A DNA stretch of 64,000 nucleotides from Bifidobacterium callitrichidarum (GCF_003129905.1 NZ_QFFM01000012.1:1-64000); one strand, 5' to 3'; positions 7,382 to 15,749 are shown, counted from the first letter of the stretch. Notes: generated by a model not told the origin, from the letters alone. A program made the numbers and translations.

Positions 7382-8134
7382 CTATTTTATTGACGCTCGT
7401 ATACCCTGAGCCAAGATTCCGGTCAGGCGATCGGTCTTCTCTTCGTCCAGTTTCCCGTCATCCAGGTATTGGTCTTTCCTGATTTCAATCATCACGCAGG
7501 CCAGATGCGGACTGTCAATCCCGTTAGGCCGAACCGCGCCTTTGAACGTCTGGTTGAATCCGACCTCATATCCGGCGGATTCCAACACCTTCCGGAATAT
7601 TTCAGCCACATGTTCCCCGTAACGGTCCCCGTTATGGCCGATACAGATTCCCGGTCGAGCATCCTCCTTATGCAGCTCGTACGGCAGTGCCGTTTTCGAG
7701 TACGAATGCAGGTCCAGTAGAAGACCATACCCATATCGGTTCAACATGTATTGGGATTGCCGAACAAGCTCGTCATGATATGGCCAATACAGAGATTGCA
7801 GTCTGAATCGGCGTTCATTTCCCGATATAGGATGCTCGTACAGCGGGTTCATATCGGCGTCAACGTCATAGATGACTCCCATACCAACCTTGTTCATTTC
7901 CTCTCGCTCATCCGGGTATCTTTCGATATCACACCAGAGCCGACTCATATTCGACCTAATCAAAGTCGCATTACAGGAGTCCGATATTAACTGTCCCACT
8001 CGGTCAACATACAAATCCGCTATACGATGCACGCTCTCGCGCAAATCGTCTCTACCGGGAAACACCAATCCCGCATGAGGAACGCTAATCAGTAACGGAG
8101 CATCGTGCCCGTCAATCGAATAGTAATCAAACAA
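7382..8134 (-). CDS. N-formylglutamate amidohydrolase-like protein
   Basis: 250 aa. It carries the family hallmarks LISVPHAGLVFPG near the N-terminus, LDLHSYS near residue 144 and a conserved PHLACVMIEIRKDQY near residue 215. The histidine and acidic residues are those expected for a zinc-dependent amidohydrolase of the N-formylglutamate amidohydrolase (FGase) superfamily. Actual substrate unknown; on a mobile element a role in histidine degradation is doubtful, and cleavage of another formyl or acyl amide, perhaps of peptides or the wall, is possible. A strong hairpin at 8149-8191 separates it from the upstream gene. Confidence 0.8.
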   Translation of the reverse strand: MFDYYSIDGHDAPLLISVPHAGLVFPGRDDLRESVHRIADLYVDRVGQLISDSCNATLIRSNMSRLWCDIERYPDEREEMNKVGMGVIYDVDADMNPLYEHPISGNERRFRLQSLYWPYHDELVRQSQYMLNRYGYGLLLDLHSYSKTALPYELHKEDARPGICIGHNGDRYGEHVAEIFRKVLESAGYEVGFNQTFKGAVRPNGIDSPHLACVMIEIRKDQYLDDGKLDEEKTDRLTGILAQGIRASIK

Positions 8135-8148
8135 AATGATTCCTTAAA

Positions 8149-8191
8149 GGTTATGGGTGTCCGCCATTTTCAATGGTGAACACCCATAACC
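8149..8191 (-). terminator. hairpin between the 8218 and 7382 genes
   Basis: GGTTATGGGTGT and ACACCCATAACC form a 12-bp perfect stem. The T-run after it on the minus strand is short, so it may attenuate rather than terminate. Confidence 0.6.
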
Positions 8192-8217
8192 GGTTCTCAT
8201 GGAAAAGAGGATTGGAT

Positions 8218-9249
8218 TCACTTCATCGACTGGTGAAGTTTCTTATAATCCTCTCCTGCTTTCGAAGCTGCAGCCAATGCGGCCGGATATTCCATATATG
8301 TCACCTGCGGCGGGTTGTCGGTGATGGCCATGGTCATCACATCGGGTTCATGTAGATGTTCGTAATCCCAATCCGGATCGGCTTCTTTGGGATCAAATTT
8401 GACGCGCGCTATTGGACGGAATCCATGCTTACCGTACAAGTCAGGCAATCCGTTCCCGATGTCATAGCAATCCAAATGTGTTGCACCTTCGGATACGGCC
8501 GATTCGACCAGAGAATGCCCTGCACGTTGACCCTTATACGCGAAAACAGAAATCAGATTCGTCTTATCGTCTGATTCCGAGTTGTCGTTTTCGAGAGCGA
8601 ATCCGGCTTTACCGTTTGGCACAAGATAGAGGTCGTCGTTCATATAGTCTTCGACTTCATGAACGTATACCGCCTGAGCGAAACGATTATTGCGTTTCAA
8701 CTCATTTATGGCATCGCGGAACACTTCGGCGTTCCGCCGAGTATGGTCCAAACGGATAACCGGATAAGCGGGTTTGCCCTCGGGCAGTCGGCTTGTATCC
8801 GGGGGTGAAATCAGAACACCCGTTACTACCCGACCATTGTCTAGAACATGCTCAGCTGAAGAAGGCCGTCCAGCGGCACCTTCCGAATGGCCTCTATCTT
8901 CTCCTCCCGGGTTTTCTTCAGACCCGCAAGTTCCTGTAGGGCCTTGCGGCGGGTTTCCCGATCCAGATAGTCCCCGTTGCTGCTTCTCTGGCTCTCCAGT
9001 TCGTTCAACTTCTGTTCGATTACCTGATCGATTGTCATGTCCTTGTTCTCCATTTTCGGCTCCTTGCTGGTTGATGTTTTCATCAATTGCTGTGTGGACA
9101 GTTTCAGTATCCGCCAATTCGTCGTAATTGTCATATTCATCGGCGTGTTGCAGCATATCCTCGGAAGGCAGCTCCGAAGGAAGGTTCCTGTTCTCTTTCC
9201 TAAACTTGCCATCCGGTGTGCGCGCCTGTTCGGAAGCCCTATTAGCCAT
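8218..9249 (-). CDS. GNAT-like protein with an overprinted central segment
   Basis: 343 aa. The N-terminus MANRASEQARTPDGKF and the C-terminal 200 residues look like real protein; the latter has a GNAT-like pattern, KGQRAGHSLVESAVSEGA followed by LYGKHGFRPIARVKF. Residues about 66-136 are a low-complexity Gly/Glu/Ser/Pro stretch that is the out-of-frame reading of the small gene at 8841-9053. Either this is one protein whose linker is overprinted, or a small-gene duplicate landed in an acetyltransferase gene without breaking its frame. Confidence 0.65.
   Translation of the reverse strand: MANRASEQARTPDGKFRKENRNLPSELPSEDMLQHADEYDNYDELADTETVHTAIDENINQQGAENGEQGHDNRSGNRTEVERTGEPEKQQRGLSGSGNPPQGPTGTCGSEENPGGEDRGHSEGAAGRPSSAEHVLDNGRVVTGVLISPPDTSRLPEGKPAYPVIRLDHTRRNAEVFRDAINELKRNNRFAQAVYVHEVEDYMNDDLYLVPNGKAGFALENDNSESDDKTNLISVFAYKGQRAGHSLVESAVSEGATHLDCYDIGNGLPDLYGKHGFRPIARVKFDPKEADPDWDYEHLHEPDVMTMAITDNPPQVTYMEYPAALAAASKAGEDYKKLHQSMK
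8841..9053 (-). CDS. small protein, family A copy 3, nested inside another gene
   Basis: 70 aa, MENKDMTIDQVIEQKLNEL to LLQLSMF. It aligns end to end with the free-standing 6818-7033 protein, including DYLDRETRRKALQELAGLK. It has its own AAGGAG 6 nt before the ATG and a shared-promoter core 39-58 nt upstream (9092-9111). It lies wholly inside 8218-9249 in a different frame of the same strand. Confidence 0.72.
   Translation of the reverse strand: MENKDMTIDQVIEQKLNELESQRSSNGDYLDRETRRKALQELAGLKKTREEKIEAIRKVPLDGLLQLSMF
9092..9111 (-). promoter_or_regulatory. shared promoter core inside a coding region
   Basis: Minus-strand GATACT, 6 nt, GTCCACAC. It lies in the reading frame of the 343-aa protein, just upstream of the nested gene, as though promoter and small gene had been copied together. 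No GGCGTGTCG box. Confidence 0.55.
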
Positions 9250-9332
9250 GATGTTTCCCTCTCTAAAAACAGGGGATTGGTCAACTTATCCATCTAAATG
9301 GTTTCCACGCAGGCGATGTTGCGCATGAAAAA

Positions 9333-9364
9333 GCGGCCTCATCGGATTATTCCGACGAAGCCGC
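9333..9364 (-). terminator. Rho-independent terminator
   Basis: GCGGCTTCGTCGGA pairs with its near complement and is followed by TTTTT on the minus strand. It closes the operon that ends with the gene at 9379. Confidence 0.8.
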
Positions 9365-9378
9365 TCCAGACGTTCTGG

Positions 9379-9639
9379 TCAGCGGTTTTCCCCACCCGTG
9401 TCCAAGTGGGAGCCGATCTGGTTCTCCAATTGGGTTGCCGCGTTCTGCAGTATCAGGTTGCCTGGCACCGTCGCCAATAGGAAAGAGAGGATGGTCGCGA
9501 CGACCGCGGAGACGACTCGTTTGACGAGTTTCTTCACGATGGCGAACACGATGCCGGCGACAATAGCGCCGACGATGATGGTCAAACCGATTTGGCCGAT
9601 TGCCGGCAGTCCGGCGTACCAGGTCACGAAATCATTCAT
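9379..9639 (-). CDS. small membrane protein, 86 aa
   Basis: Two hydrophobic segments (about residues 14-35 and 40-62) flank a KKLVKRV basic turn; the C-terminus is polar. Last gene of the 12409-9379 operon, directly before a terminator. The pattern is that of small plasmid transfer membrane proteins, but no family is recognised. Confidence 0.7.
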   Translation of the reverse strand: MNDFVTWYAGLPAIGQIGLTIIVGAIVAGIVFAIVKKLVKRVVSAVVATILSFLLATVPGNLILQNAATQLENQIGSHLDTGGENR

Positions 9640-9654
9640 ATGGCTCCTCTGCTT

Positions 9655-10026
9655 TCAGAAAATCCTGCCTCGATGGACGGGCGGCAATTCCATGGTTCTC
9701 GCCTCATCCTGATTCACATCCTCCCCCTCCATATCGGGATGCTCCTCAATACGCCTGGTGATCCGCTGCAAACGTATACGACGGCGGACAGGCATCATCA
9801 GCATCGCCAACAATCCCGCGCCAACCCAGCACAGCGCGTATACGGGTTGTTCGCGTGGATTGTAATAGTAGATGAGTCCGGCAGGAATCAGCGACATGAG
9901 CAGCATGAACACGCTCATGATGCTCATGGTGAGTTTCTCACGCCGGAGTTCCTTTTCCCCGAGTTTGCGGAACTCGTTGGTTTCGCGGATGAACATGCTG
10001 ATTTTCGGTTTGCCGGTGTTCGTCAC
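9655..10026 (-). CDS. membrane protein, 123 aa
   Basis: GTG start overlapping the stop of the upstream gene (GTGA). A basic N-terminus precedes two transmembrane segments (about residues 33-54 and 62-78), followed by an Arg-rich helix MPVRRRIRLQRITRRIEE and an acidic tail. This layout is common among PrgI-like or accessory type IV secretion proteins, but homology is not demonstrated. Confidence 0.7.
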   Translation of the reverse strand: MTNTGKPKISMFIRETNEFRKLGEKELRREKLTMSIMSVFMLLMSLIPAGLIYYYNPREQPVYALCWVGAGLLAMLMMPVRRRIRLQRITRRIEEHPDMEGEDVNQDEARTMELPPVHRGRIF

Positions 10027-10517
10027 TGCTTGTTGTCTTCCTCCTCGGCCTTGGCTTGTGCCTCGGCAAGCCGGCGTTGGTATTCGGCTTCAGCTTTCTC
10101 CTGCATCTGCTTGTCCATGCGGCTGATGGTCTTGTCTTCGAGCACGTTGAACAAATCCTGGAACAGACGGTTCAGGTTCACGTCCGGATTGTCGATGCCC
10201 ATGTCGGCCAGTGCGCGGGCGAATGCGATACCCCAGTTGTCGCAATATTGCTGCAAGGTGGGTTCGGTGTCTTCGTAGGCGAGTTGGGCCGCATCCTCGT
10301 AGGCGTCTTCGAGGATTTTCTTATGGTCTTTGACTTGCCCGCCGTTGATGGTGAGGTTGATGGTGATGGGTCGTTTCGCGGCTTTGGTTTTGCATTCCTC
10401 TTCCAACGCGGTGTTGAGGTATCGCAGGTTGGTGTAGAAGCTTTCTCGGAATTGGCTGACTTCGTTTTCGAGTTGTTCGATGGTGGGATAGTTTTCTTCT
10501 CCCCATGGGTAGCTCAT
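10023..10517 (-). CDS. coiled-coil hypothetical protein, 164 aa
   Basis: Soluble, acidic and helical: an N-terminal heptad-like region, a central strand-rich RPITINLTINGGQVK and a C-terminal Ala/Glu-rich coil (MQEKAEAEYQRRLAEAQ). GGAG lies 6 nt before the ATG, and the ATG overlaps the upstream stop. No family recognised. Confidence 0.75.
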   Translation of the reverse strand: MSYPWGEENYPTIEQLENEVSQFRESFYTNLRYLNTALEEECKTKAAKRPITINLTINGGQVKDHKKILEDAYEDAAQLAYEDTEPTLQQYCDNWGIAFARALADMGIDNPDVNLNRLFQDLFNVLEDKTISRMDKQMQEKAEAEYQRRLAEAQAKAEEEDNKQ

Positions 10518-10816
10518 TGGATTCTCCTTATTAATCTGTCAATCGGGTTCAGACTGCAGACCCAGTCGTCGTATGGTTGCGCGAAGCATATGAGTGGTAT
10601 GGTCAAGCCTACGACCGCGTAGTGGATGCCGCCGTCGATGTTGTTGGCGGCGAAGCATGCGGGCAGGAGCATCAATGCGAGCATGCAGAGGCGTAGATTC
10701 CACCAGTCCGGTGTCTCCTGACCGTATTGGAGCGCCATGATTTTCTGACCGTAGTAGGCGTTGTAGGCGGCGAGGATGAGCGCCGGGATGAGGGTGATGA
10801 TTTGTTGGCTGCTCAC
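10514..10816 (-). CDS. membrane protein, 100 aa
   Basis: Three hydrophobic segments. I prefer the GTG start at 10816 because GGAGGAG lies 6 nt upstream; a TTG at 10831 would place that site inside the gene. Translationally coupled to the next gene by ATGA. Confidence 0.68.
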   Translation of the reverse strand: MSSQQIITLIPALILAAYNAYYGQKIMALQYGQETPDWWNLRLCMLALMLLPACFAANNIDGGIHYAVVGLTIPLICFAQPYDDWVCSLNPIDRLIRRIQ

Positions 10817-10888
10817 TTGATGCTCCTCCAAAGAGTGTGACTGGTATCAGTTTATCGGTCTTTTACCGACGGAAAGACGCGCACCAAA

Positions 10889-11380
10889 CTATTCGCACAT
10901 CAGCGAAAGCCTGTTCCCCTCGACCGTCACATCACGGTCCGCATCCTCAAGATGCACGATCACCGGCCGGTCATCCAACGCCTTCGACTTCACCATCGCC
11001 GCCTTCAACGCCTTCAAATCCGGCAGCAGCTTATCCAACTGTTCCGGATTTTCGGCACCAGCCAGCTCCTCAACCCATTTCGGATAAGCGTCCACGAGAA
11101 CCGCGGACAATACCGGTGCGAACGAAGCGTACAGCCGGTTCATCGCCGCATAGAAGGAGCTGACGGATAGGAGCATCGCACGGGATGATCCGTCGTACGG
11201 GTCGTTTGCGATCTCCTTGATGGCCGACATCAGCGTGATCTCCAATGTTTTGGAGAGACAGCCGGCGGCGTTCATGACGTCGTTTTTATCATCCCAGTCG
11301 ATGGTCGTGTTATCGACCTCGGGGCGCTGCTTGTAGTTTTCAGTGTTGTCGGCGGTGATACTGTCGTTGATCTGGATCAA
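10889..11380 (-). CDS. hypothetical protein, 163 aa
   Basis: Probable TTG start (MIQINDSITADN). Mostly helical, soluble, with a C-terminal strand pair (RPVIVHLEDADRDVTV). No recognisable family. It lies in the 12409-9379 operon. The gap to the next gene (10817-10888) contains a poor copy of the shared promoter pattern. Confidence 0.7.
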   Translation of the reverse strand: MIQINDSITADNTENYKQRPEVDNTTIDWDDKNDVMNAAGCLSKTLEITLMSAIKEIANDPYDGSSRAMLLSVSSFYAAMNRLYASFAPVLSAVLVDAYPKWVEELAGAENPEQLDKLLPDLKALKAAMVKSKALDDRPVIVHLEDADRDVTVEGNRLSLMCE

Positions 11381-11392
11381 TAAGCTGATACC

Positions 11393-11725
11393 TCACTTAG
11401 TTGCGGCTGGATTACGGAAATCCGGCGCAGCCTTCAGACTGTTCTCGCGCAGATAATTGCGTGCCTCACGAATCACCAGGCCACGCAGTTGGTCGTTGTC
11501 TCGGTCGAGGAACGCGGTGATCCCACCGTTCACGGCCACACCGTAGGTGGTGGGCAGGGCGAATCCGTTGCCTTGGTTCTCCAACTGGAATTGGATGCTT
11601 TCGACATCGATCTGTCGGGATTCGCGGCCGCCGGACGGTCGGATACGAATGTTTTCGACCTTGTCGAGGAAGACGCGGACGGTACGGGTTTCGAGGCGAC
11701 GAACCTGTTCGAAGCGTGTGGTCAT
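11393..11725 (-). CDS. hypothetical protein, 110 aa
   Basis: The start MTTRFEQVRRLETRTV is chosen because AAAGGA precedes it and because it overlaps the upstream stop; the open frame extends further but reads like a shadow. Small soluble protein with alternating strands, ending in a helix. Unknown function. Confidence 0.72.
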   Translation of the reverse strand: MTTRFEQVRRLETRTVRVFLDKVENIRIRPSGGRESRQIDVESIQFQLENQGNGFALPTTYGVAVNGGITAFLDRDNDQLRGLVIREARNYLRENSLKAAPDFRNPAATK

Positions 11726-11964
11726 TCTGTTGGTTGTTCCTTTCTTTTGAAGTAATGCCAGAAAATGCAGCCGACCATCCAGACGATGAAACCGGACAAG
11801 CCGATGATGAACGCCGGATGCCGGCTCAGATGCTGCAACAGGGTCCAGATCGGGCCGGCCAGTCCGTAGACGATGGCCGCCGTGAAGGTGAGGAATCCGA
11901 TGCCGGCGACCCAGCTGGATATACGTGACCCCCATGATGGTTTCTTCTGTTCCGGGTCAAACAT
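11722..11964 (-). CDS. small membrane protein, 80 aa
   Basis: Two clear transmembrane segments (about residues 14-38 and 50-71) with a Lys/Arg-rich C-terminus. GGAGG lies 9 nt before the ATG; ATGA overlap with the downstream gene. Confidence 0.75.
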   Translation of the reverse strand: MFDPEQKKPSWGSRISSWVAGIGFLTFTAAIVYGLAGPIWTLLQHLSRHPAFIIGLSGFIVWMVGCIFWHYFKRKEQPTE

Positions 11965-12409
11965 TGAGGTTGCCTCCGTTATAGGCGGCGGAACCCGCTG
12001 CGAGCGTCAGGAACACGTAGACGCAGTAGATGAAGAACAAGACCATGGCTACGACGACTCCGACCAGGGCGCCTTCACCGGCCATTCTGGCGTCGTCCGG
12101 CCGCTTGCTATGCCAGATGATCCATAGGATGAATCCGACGATGGGCAGGAAGAAGCCGAGGACGGCCCAGCCGAATGAGCCCGTGTCATCCGGGTTCTGA
12201 TAGAGCGGTTGCTCCATGTACGGCTGGACGATCGGCTGCTGCTGGTTTTGCCTGCTCTGTTGCGGATGATATGAGGGTGGCGTGTACTGCTGTTGTCCGT
12301 ACTGGTTGACGACCGGCGGTGCCGGAGGGTTCGCGTATTGGTGTGGCGGTGCCGGAGGTGCGGGTGGTGCTGGCGGTTGGAGTAGCGGGTTTGGTGTGGG
12401 TGTTGTCAT
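11957..12409 (-). CDS. Pro/Gln-rich membrane protein, 150 aa
   Basis: About 70 residues of low-complexity Pro/Gln/Tyr precede DDTGSFGWAVLGFFLPIVG and a second hydrophobic segment. The membrane part is shared with the protein at 40161-40517. Such tails followed by a two-helix domain occur in many actinobacterial small membrane proteins. First gene of its operon, behind the promoter at 12488. Confidence 0.78.
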   Translation of the reverse strand: MTTPTPNPLLQPPAPPAPPAPPHQYANPPAPPVVNQYGQQQYTPPSYHPQQSRQNQQQPIVQPYMEQPLYQNPDDTGSFGWAVLGFFLPIVGFILWIIWHSKRPDDARMAGEGALVGVVVAMVLFFIYCVYVFLTLAAGSAAYNGGNLNV

Positions 12410-12487
12410 GTGGTCTTTTCCGTTTTGTATGTTTGCCGGCTTTAGCGTATTGGTTTGGTGGCCGGTGTTTTTTGAGCTCTCTATATC

Positions 12488-12507
12488 GTGTGGACGGTAT
12501 CAGTCTA
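12488..12507 (-). promoter_or_regulatory. shared promoter core
   Basis: Minus-strand TAGACT, 6 nt, GTCCACAC, about 80 nt before the ATG of the 12409 gene. No GGCGTGTCG box at the standard distance; CGCCACGCC occurs further away. Confidence 0.6.
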
Positions 12508-12553
12508 TCACTCGTTGATTCGGGAAAGCAACCAACGCCACGCCGAACAAAAA

Positions 12554-12584
12554 CGGGCCCTCCGCCTGTTCGATAGAGAGCCCG
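12554..12584 (-). terminator. Rho-independent terminator
   Basis: CGGGCTCTC and its partner GAGGGCCCG give a 9-bp stem followed by TTTTT on the minus strand. It ends the 17429-12771 operon before the next promoter. Confidence 0.8.
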
Positions 12585-12770
12585 CCTGACAAGGAAGAAA
12601 GCCGATAAAACAACATCGGCGTTCCTCGGAAATCCCGCCGCAAACCCAGGAATCAATACCTCAGAGCCGACATTAATCCCAGTTGGACCGGCTGCAGCGG
12701 AACAACAACGATTCTAGCAACCAGCGGCAATCAGAGCGACCTTGGCGAAAAACCCGCCGCCGACGCGATG
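12585..12770. other. non-coding gap
   Basis: I see no gene here. A small hairpin (GCCGAT and ATCGGC at about 12601-12621) is the only structure. Confidence 0.5.
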
Positions 12771-13334
12771 TCAGTTTCTCGACCGGTAACAGAGTCTTCT
12801 CAACGGTTCCAAATCAGGTTTGCCTCCTTCACGCTCCACCCGGATGATATGGGCTGCGATCGGAATCATCTGCTCCAGATTGTCACCCATAACCTGCCGG
12901 TCCAAAACGGATTCCCAGAGATTGCCGGGCGTGACCCGTCGGAGCGCGTTATGGAACTGTTCCGCCGTACCGAACCGGTCCACATCATTCACACGCTGCA
13001 GCAGGTCAGGTTTCCGATAGGCGCGTCCACTCAACCGTTCATATTCGGCCGGCCGACCATCCAAGAGAAGAGCCAACGGGAGCGCGATCTTGCGCGGATC
13101 CTTGGCCTGCAATCCCAAGGATGTTGCTACCGCTTGGGCGCGTTCGAAATCCCAATCCGGTTTCCGCCATGAGCAGCCACCACCGGCGATATGGTATTCG
13201 CCATCGTAGATGGATTTCAGCGCATTGGCGGCACGTGACAGGGTTTTGTTGCCGGTTGCTCGATGCCATGCGGTGAGCCCGGAGCAGATCATGCTGTAAC
13301 AGCCGTTGAGTTCGGCTTCATCGTAGGAGGACAT
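12771..13334 (-). CDS. hypothetical protein, 187 aa
   Basis: The start MSSYDEAELNGCYSM is chosen because AAGGA precedes it; the open frame runs to 13514 but overlaps the upstream zinc-ribbon gene. Soluble, helical, with a WRKPDWDFERAQAVA segment. Last gene of the operon from 17429. Confidence 0.72.
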   Translation of the reverse strand: MSSYDEAELNGCYSMICSGLTAWHRATGNKTLSRAANALKSIYDGEYHIAGGGCSWRKPDWDFERAQAVATSLGLQAKDPRKIALPLALLLDGRPAEYERLSGRAYRKPDLLQRVNDVDRFGTAEQFHNALRRVTPGNLWESVLDRQVMGDNLEQMIPIAAHIIRVEREGGKPDLEPLRRLCYRSRN

Positions 13335-13359
13335 TGGTTTCCTTCCTTTTGGTTCTCCG

Positions 13360-14214
13360 CTAATTATGCGCGTCTGCGGACTGTTTGTACCATTCAATGG
13401 TCCGGTTGAGGTCGCCTGTTTCGAACGCTTGTCCGGCCCACTTCTTATATGGGAATGCGTTCCTTGTACGAGTCTTGCAATGCGGGCAGCCGACACGCCA
13501 CCATGTCTTCGCATGGGTCTGCGGATTGACCGCCTTCCGGTATTCGCCTCTCATCCCACACTTGGGGCAAAGCAACGTCGTATCGAACACGTCCACGGAT
13601 TTGCTGCCCATCCTATCAAGCGTCCGCTGCAGCGCCAACGTATCCACCAACTGCGGGTCAGCACCCAAACGTTTCACCTGTTCAGGAGACCATTCACGCA
13701 GCAAATCAACCAGGAGTTGCTCATCCCCATACTTCGTATACCCATATCGGGTCCCGTCCTGCGAATCGATGAAATCATTCTTATGCAGGAAATCACCGGC
13801 CAGGAACCGTTCCAACGCCTCCACTTCACTGTCGCTCGGATACAGGTTGCGGGCTATGCAACGACGGTTTGAACATTCGCAATAATAAGGATGGCACCAG
13901 AAGCCGCCGCGCTTCCCGTTCTTCTTCCGCACACCGGAAGCAATGTAAACATCCGAATCGAACGATTCCGCATGACCCGTCCTGCAGAGAGGACATGGAC
14001 GCTGCTCGCGTAGGATACGATTCTCCGCCTGCCACATGCTCCGTTCAGCGGACGCGACCGCCGCCGCAGCTTCCTTCTCTTTCCGAATCGGCTCGTAAAT
14101 CTGTTCGACAACCGCAACAGGCAACCCGGTTTGCCTGGAAACAGACTCCACAGTCGCACCGCTAGCGCGCAGGAGGTCTGCTGCTCGTTCTGCTCGACTG
14201 TGATATTGGGACAT
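13360..14214 (-). CDS. HTH and double zinc-ribbon protein, 284 aa
   Basis: N-terminal helix-turn-helix-like segment (about residues 8-42, RAADLLRASG and RQTGLPVAVVEQIY). Two zinc-ribbon knots follow: CPLC near residue 74 with later CEC and C residues, and CPKCG near residue 216 with CPHC near 243. The last 30 residues resemble restriction-alleviation or phage ribbon proteins. Probably binds nucleic acid; the role is inferred. Confidence 0.75.
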   Translation of the reverse strand: MSQYHSRAERAADLLRASGATVESVSRQTGLPVAVVEQIYEPIRKEKEAAAAVASAERSMWQAENRILREQRPCPLCRTGHAESFDSDVYIASGVRKKNGKRGGFWCHPYYCECSNRRCIARNLYPSDSEVEALERFLAGDFLHKNDFIDSQDGTRYGYTKYGDEQLLVDLLREWSPEQVKRLGADPQLVDTLALQRTLDRMGSKSVDVFDTTLLCPKCGMRGEYRKAVNPQTHAKTWWRVGCPHCKTRTRNAFPYKKWAGQAFETGDLNRTIEWYKQSADAHN

Positions 14215-14234
14215 GATGGGGTTTCTCCTTTGAT

Positions 14235-14639
14235 TTATCGGCGTGCGCTGGTTTTCGTCAGCATGCTGATGAACGATTCCAGACTGCCTTCATAGTCTTC
14301 TTCGATTGTCTGGCCGTCACGGGTTTTCGCGGTTACTCGTACTCGCGGTTCGCTAATCTGACTGTCCAACGGATACTCGTATTCGTGCCAGCTGATGATG
14401 CGGATTGGTTCGCCTTGCGGCCATGGTCCGCGTGCGATGATCCAGGCGAGTATGGCGTCGGCGAGCGCTGTTTCGAGGTTTTGGGTTTGTTGGTTGTTGT
14501 CTGGTTTGGGGTAGTAGAGGCCGAGGATGCTATGCCCAGTGAGTTTATCCATGAGGCGGTCGAATACGGCGAGCATGAGGAGTATGAGTAGTGCGGTGGC
14601 GATTGGGGTGATGGTATTGGAGTCGATCCAATGGTTCAT
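14235..14639 (-). CDS. single-pass membrane protein, 134 aa
   Basis: One N-terminal transmembrane segment (about residues 10-27) and a soluble domain with strands (RIISWHEYEYPLD and PRVRVTAKTRDGQTI). AAAGGA upstream of the ATG. No family recognised. Confidence 0.75.
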   Translation of the reverse strand: MNHWIDSNTITPIATALLILLMLAVFDRLMDKLTGHSILGLYYPKPDNNQQTQNLETALADAILAWIIARGPWPQGEPIRIISWHEYEYPLDSQISEPRVRVTAKTRDGQTIEEDYEGSLESFISMLTKTSARR

Positions 14640-14674
14640 GGGGTGGATCCTTTATTGGTGTTTTGTTTTGTTGT

Positions 14675-15145
14675 TTAGTGGTTTCTTGAGGATGGTTTCG
14701 TTGTTGTGAGTAGGTGGAGTAGTGCTATGGGGTATGGGTCGGGTTTTTGGAGGGATGAGCAGTCGTATTGGATGATCACGGGGATTTTGTTTCCTGTGGT
14801 TTTTCCTTGAATGATGCGGTGTTGTGTGAAGCCGTAGTTATCCCATGGGGCTATATCCACCCATTTGCTGTCGCCTATGTTCATGGTGGTTTTGGAGTAT
14901 GTGGTCCAGTTGTCTCGTCCGTTGCAGAATTCGGCCAGTTTTCTGTATTCGATGGGGCGTTGGTGTGCGAGTTGGATTTCGAGTTTGAGTCCTCTTTTGT
15001 CTGCTAGGCTCCAATCCTCGTATTTGGTGAGGAGGATTGCGTTTATCGTCCGGTTTGGACGCCATAGGAGCAGTCCCATGAATATGGTGGTGACGAGTGC
15101 GATGGTTGAGATCACTGCGATTAGTGCTGTTGCGATACGTTTCAT
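14675..15145 (-). CDS. membrane-anchored protein, 156 aa
   Basis: N-terminal signal anchor (residues about 5-30) after MKRI. The rest is extracytoplasmic and strand-rich. ATGA overlap with the upstream gene. Unknown function; probably part of the same envelope assembly as its neighbours. Confidence 0.75.
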   Translation of the reverse strand: MKRIATALIAVISTIALVTTIFMGLLLWRPNRTINAILLTKYEDWSLADKRGLKLEIQLAHQRPIEYRKLAEFCNGRDNWTTYSKTTMNIGDSKWVDIAPWDNYGFTQHRIIQGKTTGNKIPVIIQYDCSSLQKPDPYPIALLHLLTTTKPSSRNH

Positions 15146-15402
15146 TGGTCTGCTCTTTTGCTTTTATGCAGTTTCGCGTTGCGTCGATGGGTCGGTGTCA
15201 GGACGTGCGCGAGCCGGCGCGACGCGACGACGATTCCCGGCCAGGTTTTCCCGTTCTCGCGTTCCGGCAACAGTGTCCGCTTGCAGCAGACGCATTCCAA
15301 GGAGTATGCGGGTATCGGTGCGAGCGCCACGGTGAGGAGGCCGAGGATAATGACGGCGAACGTTGAGAGTATTCCAGCTAGGAAGCCGAGTTCGAAGCTC
15401 AT
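15142..15402 (-). CDS. small membrane protein with CxxC, 86 aa
   Basis: One N-terminal transmembrane segment (about residues 7-34), then CVCCKRTLLP and a strongly basic tail. The cysteine pair could bind metal or form a disulfide. Coupled to both neighbours by ATGA overlaps. Confidence 0.72.
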   Translation of the reverse strand: MSFELGFLAGILSTFAVIILGLLTVALAPIPAYSLECVCCKRTLLPERENGKTWPGIVVASRRLAHVLTPTHRRNAKLHKSKRADQ

Positions 15403-15749
15403 TCGTCGTTCCTCTCGTCGTCGTAGTCGTCCTTCAGTGGAAGCGATTCCGCCAGTCCGGTCTCATCGTCGGCCGATTTGCCTTCAACGGGCCAGACTTT
15501 GAATGCCCGGTATTCGTATGGGAACTCTCCGGTGAGGTAGCCGCCGTATCCTGCTTCACGGAATGCCTTTTCCTCGCGACGTGAGAGTTCTTCTGCGAAC
15601 CGGTCAGCCATCGTTTCATTGGCGAACCAGATGAGTGTTCCATCCGGTCGACGCAGTGGCTCCTCATCCCAGACCGGTTCCGAGTAGTCGCCGAAGCCGC
15701 CGTCCTGCCCGTAGCCGCCGAGAATGATCCAATACGGTTTCATCTCCAT
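15399..15749 (-). CDS. hypothetical protein, 116 aa
   Basis: The ATG at 15747-15749 has AAGGAG 8 nt upstream and overlaps the stop of the preceding gene; a GTG one codon earlier is possible. Gly-rich N-terminus (GGYGQDGGFGDYSEP) and acidic C-terminus. Soluble, unknown. Confidence 0.7.
   Translation of the reverse strand: MEMKPYWIILGGYGQDGGFGDYSEPVWDEEPLRRPDGTLIWFANETMADRFAEELSRREEKAFREAGYGGYLTGEFPYEYRAFKVWPVEGKSADDETGLAESLPLKDDYDDERNDE

Noticed and set aside
8841-9293. 150-codon frame as one protein
   Set aside because: The first 80 codons are a shadow of the outer gene; only the last 70 have a ribosome site and a paralogue.
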